Source of the DNA: Flavobacterium subsaxonicum WB 4.1-42 = DSM 21790
GTDB lineage: Bacteria > Bacteroidota > Bacteroidia > Flavobacteriales > Flavobacteriaceae
DNA: 64,000 bases
Assembly (NCBI RefSeq): GCF_000422725.1
Contig: NZ_KE383909.1
Span: 1,225,178 to 1,289,177 of the forward strand
Direction of reading: 5' to 3'
Shown: one piece after another, positions 55,401 to 64,000 of the stretch
How positions within the stretch are numbered: position 1 is the stretch's first letter
Layout: the number at the start of each line of letters is the position of its first letter
Made by a program: the position numbers and the translations under genes
The notes under the pieces: model-generated
Seen by the model: the letters and a program-made list of their open reading frames with translations, nothing else
Told to the model about the DNA's origin: nothing
Databases searched by the model: none

Positions 55401-56439
55401 TAGCGTAGCCGATACCGGCCATGGCATTAGCGATACCGAAAAGCAGCACGTTTTTGAGCGCTTTTACCAGGCAACACAGGGCAAAGAAAATACAGGCAGC
55501 GGCATTGGCCTGCACATTGTAAGCGAGTACCTTGCCATGCATAAGGGCACGGTTACGGTTACGGATAACAATCCGAAAGGCAGTATTTTTACATTTAAAC
55601 TGCCTGTAGAACTCATTAAAGATGAGGAAGAAAATATATTTGAAGAAGACGTAGTTGAAATCGATGCCGAAGTTATTAAAACAAACCCGGTGCTGCTTTT
55701 TGTAGATGACAACAAAGATTTTTGCGATTTTATGGCCGATGGCCTGTCTGAAGATTATACGGTAGTGGTTGCCCACAACGGTAAAGAAGCCATCGAAAAA
55801 CTGCATAGTAACGATGTAAATATAGTGATAAGCGATGTTATGATGCCTGTAATGAGCGGTACCGAGCTTTGCAGCTATATAAAAAACAACATACAGTGGT
55901 CACACATTCCGGTAATATTGCTAACTGCCAGGACCGCCGAAGAATACAAAATAGAAGGCCTGGAGCTTGGTGCAGATGATTATCTTACCAAACCCTTCAA
56001 CTTTAATGTATTAAAGCTTCGCGTAAGCAAATTTTTAGAGTGGACTCAAAAGGGCCATCAGGCATTTAGCCAAAAAATGGATGTTTCGCCAAGCGAAATT
56101 ACCATAACTTCTTTAGACGAACAGCTAATAGAAAAGGCTATAAAAAGTGTGGAGCAAAACATAGGCAATGCTGATTTTACGGTAGAAGAGCTTGGCGCGG
56201 CAGTTGGCCTTAGCCGCACCCACCTTTACAAAAAACTAATGCACATTACGGGCAAAGGCCCCTCTGAATTTATTCGTACCGTGAGGCTAAAAAGAGCCAA
56301 ACAGCTTTTAGAAAAAAGCCAGTTGCAAATAGCCGAAGTAGCCTATGCGGTTGGCTTTAATTCGCCTAAGCGCTTTAGTGTCAACTTTAAGAACGAGTTT
56401 GGCATATCGCCATCAGACTACCTGCGCAGCTTAAAATAA
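52453..56439 (+). CDS. Hybrid two-component sensor (propeller-Y_Y_Y-kinase-REC-AraC)
   Basis: The 1328-residue protein has a signal peptide and about 14 regulator-propeller repeats (about 30-690; WIGTESGLNRYDG is one). A Y_Y_Y domain (about 700-780), a membrane helix (about 790-810), HisKA with phospho-His 843 (NISHDLRTPLTL), an HATPase_c domain, a receiver (acceptor D1128 in ISDVMMP) and an AraC HTH pair (about 1225-1325) complete the chain. These chimeric sensors bind oligosaccharides in the periplasm and activate the neighbouring glycan genes. Here the targets are probably GH31, GH43 and GH95. No frameshift or missing motif seen. Confidence 0.95.
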   Translation: MKPFTRYFLTLLIALMACLQAVGQTYTFHHLRTDDGLSNSTVKSILKDSYGFLWIGTESGLNRYDGYEFKVYATKPGKPSSLGNDDILGLQEDGLGNIWINSSSGYSVYNRGKDSFISDIPAFLKKLGIQVGTNYNVYVDRNKDLWVLGQDKISLYDTRKKSLKVFNPKQKTDDVAGTSFSDDGNNLYCTLKSGAIWKLNKQSGKESLISLPDFIKKELANHDNKIYVDAQNGLWLYSGTTTTTYYQKNAQAQWQAISLNSSINNQTDIILDITDDGNGHIWIGTDHKGLFIYTIATNSITGITYNQNTSSTIASNNIGCLYRDTTGTIWVGHSKKGISYYHDSFSNLINIEQQNCKDVSVILEDKKGNLWLGTDGNGLYLKEQSAGSAIRKLPLPSNVIVSLLEDSKGRIWIGTYLNGLFCYENGVFTHYTKQNSTLAANDIWNLKEDRYGNLWIGTLGSGIQCLRYNKKGFDPLISTAKGLDYILDMFYDNGDKLYVATGNGLFIIDIITGKQTKATGNIAGTQKFRQLFVSCVYKDTRGNIWLGHTKGLTLWDTQKDALYYFDKKDGLCDNIIKGIIEDSHQHIWVTTSNGVSVLSANQDAKGAIKISSRNFSTKDGLNDNYFNTHAVYKLRNGDILLGGTEGYTVVNPNKMAEKSKPLAKVIFTGLNLGNTVVQVDSVYNGHQLLSHPMEQTSTITFSHNDKLIALQFTTGDLINADKVKYLYKLEGFNNQWLPTEKNKIEFSSLAPGSYKLLIKAANSDGVWNNRATTLNIVVTPPLYLSGWALLIYIVAFIGMMIYIAQRTTKKHNAELENQRIQLEHLQQINLNEMKLRFFTNISHDLRTPLTLITIPLQTILSKDLDSGLRSKLSIVYKNVEQLMELINSLLDFRKLDVGTENLNTEMGDFVHYIKDNCTLFQSYAADRNITFLFTSQMETLFMQFDPAKVQKILFNILSNAFKYTPDGGSINLHIYAEGNNVCVSVADTGHGISDTEKQHVFERFYQATQGKENTGSGIGLHIVSEYLAMHKGTVTVTDNNPKGSIFTFKLPVELIKDEEENIFEEDVVEIDAEVIKTNPVLLFVDDNKDFCDFMADGLSEDYTVVVAHNGKEAIEKLHSNDVNIVISDVMMPVMSGTELCSYIKNNIQWSHIPVILLTARTAEEYKIEGLELGADDYLTKPFNFNVLKLRVSKFLEWTQKGHQAFSQKMDVSPSEITITSLDEQLIEKAIKSVEQNIGNADFTVEELGAAVGLSRTHLYKKLMHITGKGPSEFIRTVRLKRAKQLLEKSQLQIAEVAYAVGFNSPKRFSVNFKNEFGISPSDYLRSLK

Positions 56440-56471
56440 AACGTTGTAATACGTAATATACAGTTATATAA

Positions 56472-58103
<1,632 letters not shown>

Positions 58104-58180
58104 ACACAATTTCAAACGATGATAGTATTGCTTAACTAATAGACAACCTGCCTTAATTTTTATATTTTCTTATTCTTTAT

Positions 58181-58221
58181 TTTTGGATGCTGTAGATACA
58201 ATTAATCTATAGCATCCAAAA
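58181..58221. other. Long hairpin between GH43 and GH95 genes
   Basis: TTTTGGATGCTGTAGAT (58181-58197) pairs with ATCTATAGCATCCAAAA (58205-58221), 17 bp with one G-T pair and a 7-base loop. It ends 15 bp before the GH95 start, so it overlaps the region where a ribosome must load. No T run follows on either strand. Confidence 0.65.
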
Positions 58222-58236
58222 AAATTATCTATTATA

Positions 58237-60696
58237 ATGATATTAAGAACATACCAACTTTTACTGGTCCTTACTTGCACTACAACGTTATTTGCCCAAC
58301 AAGATTTAAAACTTCATTATGATAAACCGGCCACCGAATGGACAGAAGCCCTGCCCATAGGCAACGGCAGGCTTGGCGCAATGATTTTTGGACGGGTTAA
58401 CGAAGAACTGATTCAGCTTAACGAAGCCACACTTTGGAGTGGCGGGCCGGTATCTAAAAATGTAAACCCTACAGCGTTCGAAAATTTAGCACCCACCAGG
58501 GCTGCGCTGCTTAGCGGCGATTATGCAAAGGCTTACGAACTTACAAAAAATATGCAGGGCCTATATAGTGAGAGCTACTTGCCGCTGGGCGACCTTATTT
58601 TAAAACAGGACCTGGGCAATAAAAAACCTGCCGCTTATTATCGCGACCTTAATATTGCCGATGGTGTGGCAACCACAAGTTTTACGGTAGATGGGGTAAC
58701 TTATAAAAGGGAAATTTTTGCTTCGGCTCCGGGAGAGTGTATCATTATTCGCCTTACATCCAGCCAGCCTAAAAAGCTTTCTGTTACGGTTGATACCAAA
58801 AGCCAGCTGCCTTATAAAAGTGCTGTAAAAGAGCAATTGTTGTTTTTAAACGGCAAGGCACCAAGCCATGCCGACCCAAGCTATATTAGCTACAATAAAG
58901 AGCCTATAATTTATAAAGATGTTGCAGGCTGCCGCGGTATGCGTTTCGAACTAATTCTAAAGCCTATAATTAAAGACGGTACCGTTACAAATCAGGGTAG
59001 TACTATTGCCATACAAAATGCTTCCGAAATTATATTGGTAGTATCTGCCGCAACAAGTTTTAACGGCTTTGATAAATGCCCTGACAGCGAGGGTAAAGAC
59101 GAGCACAAACTGGCTACAGACTATCTGGCGAAAGCCACTAATAAAAAGTACGATGCTTTGCTTAAAGAGCATCTGGACGATTTTCATAAGTTATTTAACC
59201 GTGTGTCCTTAAACCTAAATGCAGGCGAAGCCGATAAGTCGGCATTGCCTACAGATAAACGACTGGAAGAATATACGGCAGGTAAAAAAGACTCAAAGCT
59301 CGAAGCATTATTTTTTCAATACGGGCGTTATCTGCTAATTTCGTCATCGCGTACTAAAGATGCTCCTGCCAATTTACAGGGCATCTGGAATAAAGACCTG
59401 CGCGCACCCTGGAGCAGCAATTATACCACCAATATTAACGTACAGATGAATTACTGGCCGGTAGAAACGGCTAACCTTTCAGAATTATTCTCCCCTTTAA
59501 ACGACCTGATCAGGAACCTGTCGGTTACAGGGGCCGAAACTGCGAAGAGTTTTTACCACGCCAAAGGCTGGGTGGTACACCACAACGCCGATATTTGGGG
59601 CACCAGCAACCCTGTGGGCGACCTTGGCAATGGCGACCCTATGTGGGCCAACTGGTACATGGGCGCTAACTGGCTAAGCAGGCATTTGTGGGAGCATTAC
59701 CAATTTACCGGAGATAAAGAATATTTAAAGCAAGCCTACCCTATTATGAAAGGCGCTGCAGAGTTTACATTAGACTGGCTGCAAAAAGACAAAAACGGCT
59801 ACCTGGTTACAATGCCGTCTACATCGCCCGAAAATACGTATTACTACGATGGTAAAAAACAGGGCGTAATGACAGTGGGCAGCACTATGGATATGGGTAT
59901 AATCAGAGACTTATTTGCGAATACCATAGCGGCTTCCAACCTTTTAAATACTGATAAAGATTTTAGGGAGACTATAGAAAAGGCTAACGATAAGCTGTTA
60001 CCTTTTAAAATTGGCAGCAAAAGTCAATTGCAGGAATGGTATAAAGATTTTGAAGACGTAGACCCGCACCACAGGCATACATCGCACCTATATGCATTGC
60101 ATCCTGCAAATAGTATATCGCCGCTGACAACACCGGAATTGGCTAACGCAGCGAAAAAAACATTAGAACTGCGTGGCGACGACGGTACGGGCTGGAGCCT
60201 TGCCTGGAAAGTAAATATGTGGGCGCGCCTGTTAGATGGCAACCATGCGTACACCTTGTTTAAAAACCAGTTACGCCTTACAAAAGATAACGATACTAAG
60301 TACAGCGGCCACGGCGGGGCCTACCCTAACCTGTTTGATGCCCACCCACCGTTCCAGATAGATGGTAACTTTGCCGGCACGGCAGGCATTATAGAAATGC
60401 TGATGCAAAGCCAGAATAACGAGATACATTTATTGCCGGCACTGCCCGATGCATGGGCAGAAGGCGCAACTACGGGCATTGTTGCAAGAGGCAATTTTAC
60501 GGTAGATATTAACTGGAAAGCCGGCAAACTTGCTACCGCAAAAATTGTATCTAACAATGGCGGAACCTGCACTATAAGGGCTACAGAACCGTTTATAATT
60601 GAAGGGCTTAACTTAAAAAGTACAAAATCTACTATTGGATATACTGTAAGTTTTGAATCTAAAAAAGCTAAATCGTATACCGTAAAATCGTTGTAA
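58237..60696 (+). CDS. GH95 alpha-L-fucosidase
   Basis: The 819-residue exported enzyme has a signal peptide (RTYQLLLVLTCTTTLFAQ), an N-terminal GH95 beta domain (LHYDKPATEWTEALPIGNG and LWSGGP), and the (alpha/alpha)6 barrel. Family motifs NLQGIWNKD, TTNINVQMNYWPVE (the Asn pair), PSTSPENTYY with the general-acid Glu, and FQIDGNFAGTAGI with Asp are all present. It removes terminal alpha-1,2-L-fucose by inversion, as on fucosylated xyloglucan or mucin-type glycans. Co-oriented with GH43, 133 bp downstream. Confidence 0.93.
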   Translation: MILRTYQLLLVLTCTTTLFAQQDLKLHYDKPATEWTEALPIGNGRLGAMIFGRVNEELIQLNEATLWSGGPVSKNVNPTAFENLAPTRAALLSGDYAKAYELTKNMQGLYSESYLPLGDLILKQDLGNKKPAAYYRDLNIADGVATTSFTVDGVTYKREIFASAPGECIIIRLTSSQPKKLSVTVDTKSQLPYKSAVKEQLLFLNGKAPSHADPSYISYNKEPIIYKDVAGCRGMRFELILKPIIKDGTVTNQGSTIAIQNASEIILVVSAATSFNGFDKCPDSEGKDEHKLATDYLAKATNKKYDALLKEHLDDFHKLFNRVSLNLNAGEADKSALPTDKRLEEYTAGKKDSKLEALFFQYGRYLLISSSRTKDAPANLQGIWNKDLRAPWSSNYTTNINVQMNYWPVETANLSELFSPLNDLIRNLSVTGAETAKSFYHAKGWVVHHNADIWGTSNPVGDLGNGDPMWANWYMGANWLSRHLWEHYQFTGDKEYLKQAYPIMKGAAEFTLDWLQKDKNGYLVTMPSTSPENTYYYDGKKQGVMTVGSTMDMGIIRDLFANTIAASNLLNTDKDFRETIEKANDKLLPFKIGSKSQLQEWYKDFEDVDPHHRHTSHLYALHPANSISPLTTPELANAAKKTLELRGDDGTGWSLAWKVNMWARLLDGNHAYTLFKNQLRLTKDNDTKYSGHGGAYPNLFDAHPPFQIDGNFAGTAGIIEMLMQSQNNEIHLLPALPDAWAEGATTGIVARGNFTVDINWKAGKLATAKIVSNNGGTCTIRATEPFIIEGLNLKSTKSTIGYTVSFESKKAKSYTVKSL

Positions 60697-60739
60697 TTTG
60701 TGTACTTTTATTAGCGTCGTATTATAATTGATAATAAAG

Positions 60740-61249
60740 ATGCTAACCGTTAGAGAATTAACCCTAAATGATATCGATCGTGTTGCCAACTATTGGTTTG
60801 GTGCTGATGAAGCCTACCTTAAATCTTTGGGTGTAGACATTGCAAAAATGCCCGAACGCGAGCAGTTTACCGCTATGATGCAATCGCAGCTTGCCCTGCC
60901 TTACGACCAAAAAAAAGGTTATGCCCTAATTTGGGAAGCTAACGGCCAGCCCATTGGGCACTCTAACGTTAACCCGTTTACTTTTGGTACCAACGCGTAC
61001 ATGCATTTACACATCTGGGATGCTGCCGACCGTAAAAAGGGCTATGGTGTCGAACTGATACGGCTGTCACTACCCTACTATTTTAATAACCTCAAAATTA
61101 AAACCTTGTATTGCGAGCCGTATGCACTTAACCCTGCGCCCAATAAGTTGTTACAAAAGGCAGGCTTTACTTTTGTGAAAGAATACGTAACCACTCCCGG
61201 ATCGATTACTTTTGAGCAGCCTGTAAAATTGTGGCAAATTACAATTTAA
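60740..61249 (+). CDS. GNAT-family acetyltransferase
   Basis: Start chosen at ATG 60740 (MLTVRELTLNDIDRV) rather than TTG 60728. The 169-residue GNAT fold has an N-terminal strand-helix, the motif-A-like segment AADRKKGYGVELIRL for acetyl-CoA pyrophosphate, and a C-terminal TLYCEPYALNPAPNKLLQKA with the RimJ/RimL look (side-chain or N-terminal amine acceptor). Cytoplasmic; acceptor unknown. Confidence 0.85.
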   Translation: MLTVRELTLNDIDRVANYWFGADEAYLKSLGVDIAKMPEREQFTAMMQSQLALPYDQKKGYALIWEANGQPIGHSNVNPFTFGTNAYMHLHIWDAADRKKGYGVELIRLSLPYYFNNLKIKTLYCEPYALNPAPNKLLQKAGFTFVKEYVTTPGSITFEQPVKLWQITI

Positions 61250-61342
61250 CCGTACTTAAAACGTTATTAACCTCACAAATACTGCGGCCATTGCAATTAC
61301 TGGCAGAATTTTTGTTACTTTGCTTGTATCTTATCGGATTTT

Positions 61343-61996
61343 ATGAAAAACGTTTTTCTTATTTTGCTGTTACTAACATCTCTTGGGCTTTGGGCTCAGG
61401 TAGATACACACGCCGGTGGCATTGCAATTCCTAAAGAAAAAGCCAATACTACAATAGCACCCTCTACAACAACGGTTAGTCCGGACAGCCCTTTTTCAGC
61501 CAAACCCAAAGAAAAGAACGATTTCAATCTGCCCAAATTTTCGGTCGGAGAAAAAAAGAGTGAGTTTAGCATGTTTCAGGAAGATAAGTTTGTAAACCGC
61601 AGCAGCGAATACGCCGAACGTGCCGCCGTTAAGCCCGAAGGCGAATCTAATGAGGCCTATCGTGGTAACCAGTCTTTTGGCGAGGTACGAAGCAAATCGA
61701 AATTTGTACAGGTTATGGCCCGCGACTTTGGTGCCGAAGACGGCGACCGTATAAAAGTTATGGTTAACGATCGCGTAGTAGTTGATGAAATTATGCTTGA
61801 TAATAGTTTTAAGGGCATACAAATTACCTTAGATGAAGGCTTTAACAAGATTGATTTTGAAGCCCTTAACCAAGGAACATCGGGCCCCAATACGGCGGAA
61901 TTCAGGGTTTATGATGATCAGCAAAAAGTTATATCCAGTAACCAATGGAACCTTGCTACAGGTTTTAAAGCCAGTATTTTAGTTATCAAGGAGTAA
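61343..61996 (+). CDS. Secreted protein of unknown function, Flavobacteriia-type
   Basis: The 217-residue protein has a signal peptide (MKNVFLILLLLTSLGLWAQ). A low-complexity Thr/Pro/Lys-rich linker (25-85) precedes a beta-sandwich-like domain (about 115-215: VQVMARDFGAEDGDRIKVMV, NDRVVVDEIML and FNKIDFEALNQG). It has no catalytic motif. I believe close relatives sit next to rho in other Flavobacteriaceae, but cannot verify it. A weak promoter (TTACTTTG) lies just upstream. Confidence 0.7.
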   Translation: MKNVFLILLLLTSLGLWAQVDTHAGGIAIPKEKANTTIAPSTTTVSPDSPFSAKPKEKNDFNLPKFSVGEKKSEFSMFQEDKFVNRSSEYAERAAVKPEGESNEAYRGNQSFGEVRSKSKFVQVMARDFGAEDGDRIKVMVNDRVVVDEIMLDNSFKGIQITLDEGFNKIDFEALNQGTSGPNTAEFRVYDDQQKVISSNQWNLATGFKASILVIKE

Positions 61997-62046
61997 CTGA
62001 GGTGCTGAGGTTCTTAGATGCTAAGTTCTAAAATATTACAAAAACA

Positions 62047-62070
62047 GAAAAGCCCCAATCGGGGCTTTTC
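62047..62070. terminator. Bidirectional terminator between secreted protein and rho
   Basis: GAAAAGCCCC (62047-62056) pairs perfectly with GGGGCTTTTC (62061-62070) around AATC, with T-rich flanks on both strands; the two genes converge here. Confidence 0.85.
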
Positions 62071-62133
62071 TTGTATATTGAATTTGCTAAAAACTTAAAT
62101 CTCTCAGAAACTTGGCCCCTTAACAACTAAAAA

Positions 62134-64000
62134 TTAATCATTCATAGATAGCAGAAAATCTTCGTTGTTCCTGGTTTTTCTAAAGCGGTCGTTAATAAAG
62201 TCCATAGCCTCAACCGGATTCATATCGGCAAGGTATTTTCTCATTATCCACATGCGCTGTATGGTTTTTTCGTCTAATAATAGGTCGTCTCTCCTGGTGC
62301 TTGACGATGTTAAGTCTATCGCAGGGAAAATACGCCTGTTGGCAATTTTTCTGTCCAGCTGAAGCTCCATGTTACCGGTACCTTTAAATTCTTCAAAAAT
62401 AACCTCGTCCATTTTAGAACCGGTTTCGGTAAGTGCCGTAGCAATAATACTTAAAGATCCGCCGCCTTCTATATTACGGGCAGCACCAAAAAATCGTTTA
62501 GGTTTTTGCAGTGCATTAGCATCTACACCACCACTCAATACTTTACCCGATGCCGGCTGAACCGTATTGTAAGCCCTTGCCAAACGGGTAATAGAATCGA
62601 GTAATATAACCACATCGTGGCCGCACTCTACAAGGCGTTTAGCCTTTTCCAGCACTATGTTAGCCACTTTTACATGGCGCTCTGCAGGCTCATCAAAGGT
62701 AGAGGCAATAACCTCTCCCCTAACGCTACGCTGCATATCGGTAACCTCTTCGGGCCTTTCATCGATCAATAGAACAATAAGGTACACCTCCGGGTGATTA
62801 GCCGCTATGGAGTTGGCTATATCTTTAAGCAACATGGTTTTACCTGTTTTAGGCTGTGCCACGATCATACCACGCTGGCCTTTACCTATTGGCGAAAACA
62901 AATCTATAATACGCGTAGATATGGTGCTTTGCTTATCGGCAAGGTTAAATTTTTCTTCCGGAAAAAGTGGCGTAAGGTGCTCAAAAGAAACCCTGTCGCG
63001 CACTACCTGCGGATCATGGCCGTTTATCTTGTTTACCTTAACAAGCGGAAAGTATTTTTCGCCTTCTTTTGGAGGGCGCACTACTCCTTTAACAGTATCG
63101 CCGGTTTTAAGGCCGAACAAACGTATTTGCGAGTTAGATAAATAAATATCATCGGGCGATGCAAGGTAGTTGTAGTCAGACGAGCGAAGAAAACCATAGC
63201 CATCGGGCATCATTTCCAGTACGCCTTCGCTTTCTATAATACCATCAAATTCAAAATCAGGCTCCCTAAAATTTTGTCTTTTATTTTGTACAGGCTGTGC
63301 TGCAGCTGCAGGCTGGCTTGGTACGTTTTCTTTGTTCGAGATAATTGGGGGTATATTAGGGGTGTTTTGCCCGTTTTGTACAGCCAGGTTCTTTTTATAA
63401 CTTGGATGATTAGGGTTGTTGGCGTTAGCCCTTTCTATTTGTGCAAGCCTTTCTTCTTCGGTAAGCTGGGGCCTTGTCCTTGCGGGGGCTGTTCCATCTG
63501 CAGGTCTTGGCTGTGCACTATCTTTTGCAGGAAGTATTTTTCTCCTGTCGTCTTTTTGCGGTGCTCTTTCTGTAGCAGGCTTGGCATCGGCAATATCTGC
63601 TTTAGCTTCTGGTGCAGGGGCAGTACTATCTGCCGGGGTAATTATTGTTTTTGCAGTGCGGGGTTTAGGTGCATCGTCTTTTTTTACAAAGGCTTTATCT
63701 GCTCTTGGCTGCCTTGCCGGTACAGGCTCTATAATTGGGTGTGCCGGGGTTTCTTCCGGTTTTTCTGTACGTGCAGGGGTTTCCGGCATTGTGGCCAGTA
63801 TTTTAGCTTCTTCGGCAGCGTTTTTTGTCATACGCGCCCTTTTTGTTTTGTTTTCTGCTGCGGCATCATCTGCAACTAATGGTGCTGCTGTGGCAGTTTC
63901 TTCAAAAAGTGGTTGTATTATGGCTGGGTTGGCGGCCTGGTGGTCGAGAATTTGATAAACAAGCTCGTCTTTTTTAAGGCCCCTGAATTTGCTGATTTTT
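62134..64000 (-). CDS. rho: Transcription termination factor Rho (partial, N-terminus off window)
   Basis: The open frame continues to the right edge: residues [20 protein letters not shown], belonging to the Rho N-terminal helical domain, lie at 63910-64000, so ATG 63831 is internal. A long disordered insert (Pro/Ala/Lys/Glu-rich, about 180 residues) precedes the RNA-binding cold-shock domain ([20 protein letters not shown]). The RecA-like motor follows, with Walker [15 protein letters not shown] and [10 protein letters not shown], then [20 protein letters not shown] and SSTRRDDLL. It is the hexameric RNA translocase that ends transcription. Inserts of this kind are common in Bacteroidota Rho. 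Confidence 0.95.
   Translation of the reverse strand, partial: KISKFRGLKKDELVYQILDHQAANPAIIQPLFEETATAAPLVADDAAAENKTKRARMTKNAAEEAKILATMPETPARTEKPEETPAHPIIEPVPARQPRADKAFVKKDDAPKPRTAKTIITPADSTAPAPEAKADIADAKPATERAPQKDDRRKILPAKDSAQPRPADGTAPARTRPQLTEEERLAQIERANANNPNHPSYKKNLAVQNGQNTPNIPPIISNKENVPSQPAAAAQPVQNKRQNFREPDFEFDGIIESEGVLEMMPDGYGFLRSSDYNYLASPDDIYLSNSQIRLFGLKTGDTVKGVVRPPKEGEKYFPLVKVNKINGHDPQVVRDRVSFEHLTPLFPEEKFNLADKQSTISTRIIDLFSPIGKGQRGMIVAQPKTGKTMLLKDIANSIAANHPEVYLIVLLIDERPEEVTDMQRSVRGEVIASTFDEPAERHVKVANIVLEKAKRLVECGHDVVILLDSITRLARAYNTVQPASGKVLSGGVDANALQKPKRFFGAARNIEGGGSLSIIATALTETGSKMDEVIFEEFKGTGNMELQLDRKIANRRIFPAIDLTSSSTRRDDLLLDEKTIQRMWIMRKYLADMNPVEAMDFINDRFRKTRNNEDFLLSMND

Noticed and set aside
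63274-63955. Cys- and Ala-rich plus-strand frames opposite rho
   Set aside because: They arise from the low-complexity coding insert of rho; no homology-like pattern.

Overview
The window comes from a Bacteroidota chromosome, most likely a Flavobacterium-type member of Flavobacteriaceae. The signs are AT-rich DNA, promoters of the TAnnTTTG type, a hybrid two-component carbohydrate sensor (propeller, kinase, receiver and AraC in one chain), GH31/GH43/GH95 enzymes, a Rho factor with a long disordered insert, and many small SPII lipoproteins.

Region 1 (1-21.5 kb) is a stress and micro-oxic physiology cluster: two BON proteins, a PAS kinase with a receiver-CRP regulator, Hsp20, an ATP-cone nuclease, a beta-CASP hydrolase, a P-type cation ATPase, a thioredoxin fold without its cysteines, an L,D-transpeptidase followed by an Mla-type lipid transporter, OsmC, a universal stress protein, an Fnr-like regulator, a DUF892 ferritin-like protein, a zinc alcohol dehydrogenase and a VIT/CCC1 transporter. 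Eight of these promoters carry an FNR-like dyad, (A/G)TGA(T/C)-N4-(A/G)TCA(T/C). The dyad centre always lies 29.5 bp from the first base of a -7-like element. Dyads are often doubled at exactly 22 or 44 bp. This looks like one regulon, probably driven by one of the two Crp/Fnr proteins encoded here.

Region 2 (21.6-34.1 kb) is an AT-rich accessory island. It holds a glycosyltransferase, a deleted tRNA-like remnant with a perfect 21-bp inverted repeat, and three cargo modules. Module A is a small protein with a Pro/Gly-rich tail, an E2-E1 fusion and a JAB protease: a ubiquitin-like conjugation system with no CD-NTase. Module B is a single gene of unknown function. Module C is a giant DUF4132-type protein with a small partner. 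The modules are separated and closed by three copies of a paired ~120-bp repeat that carries a hairpin and resembles a tRNA 3' end. A truncated tyrosine recombinase and a nitroreductase tail fragment lie at the right edge. The layout suggests stepwise accretion of defence-type cargo at one attachment site.

Region 3 (34.3-49.1 kb) is signalling-rich core or accessory DNA: single-domain response regulators, an AraC-type regulator, a DUF892 protein, a CheB-CheR-PAS-kinase giant, an unknown alpha/alpha-barrel-like protein, a TPR sensor kinase with its response regulator, YidD, and an orphan HsdR-N-like nuclease. Two genes in this region share a nearly identical 48-bp promoter block.

Region 4 (49.3-61.3 kb) is a glycan-utilisation block (GH31 with PA14, hybrid two-component sensor, GH43, GH95) best matched to fucosylated xyloglucan side chains. 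No SusC/SusD pair is in view. The window ends with a GNAT acetyltransferase, a secreted protein and Rho, which runs off the right edge.
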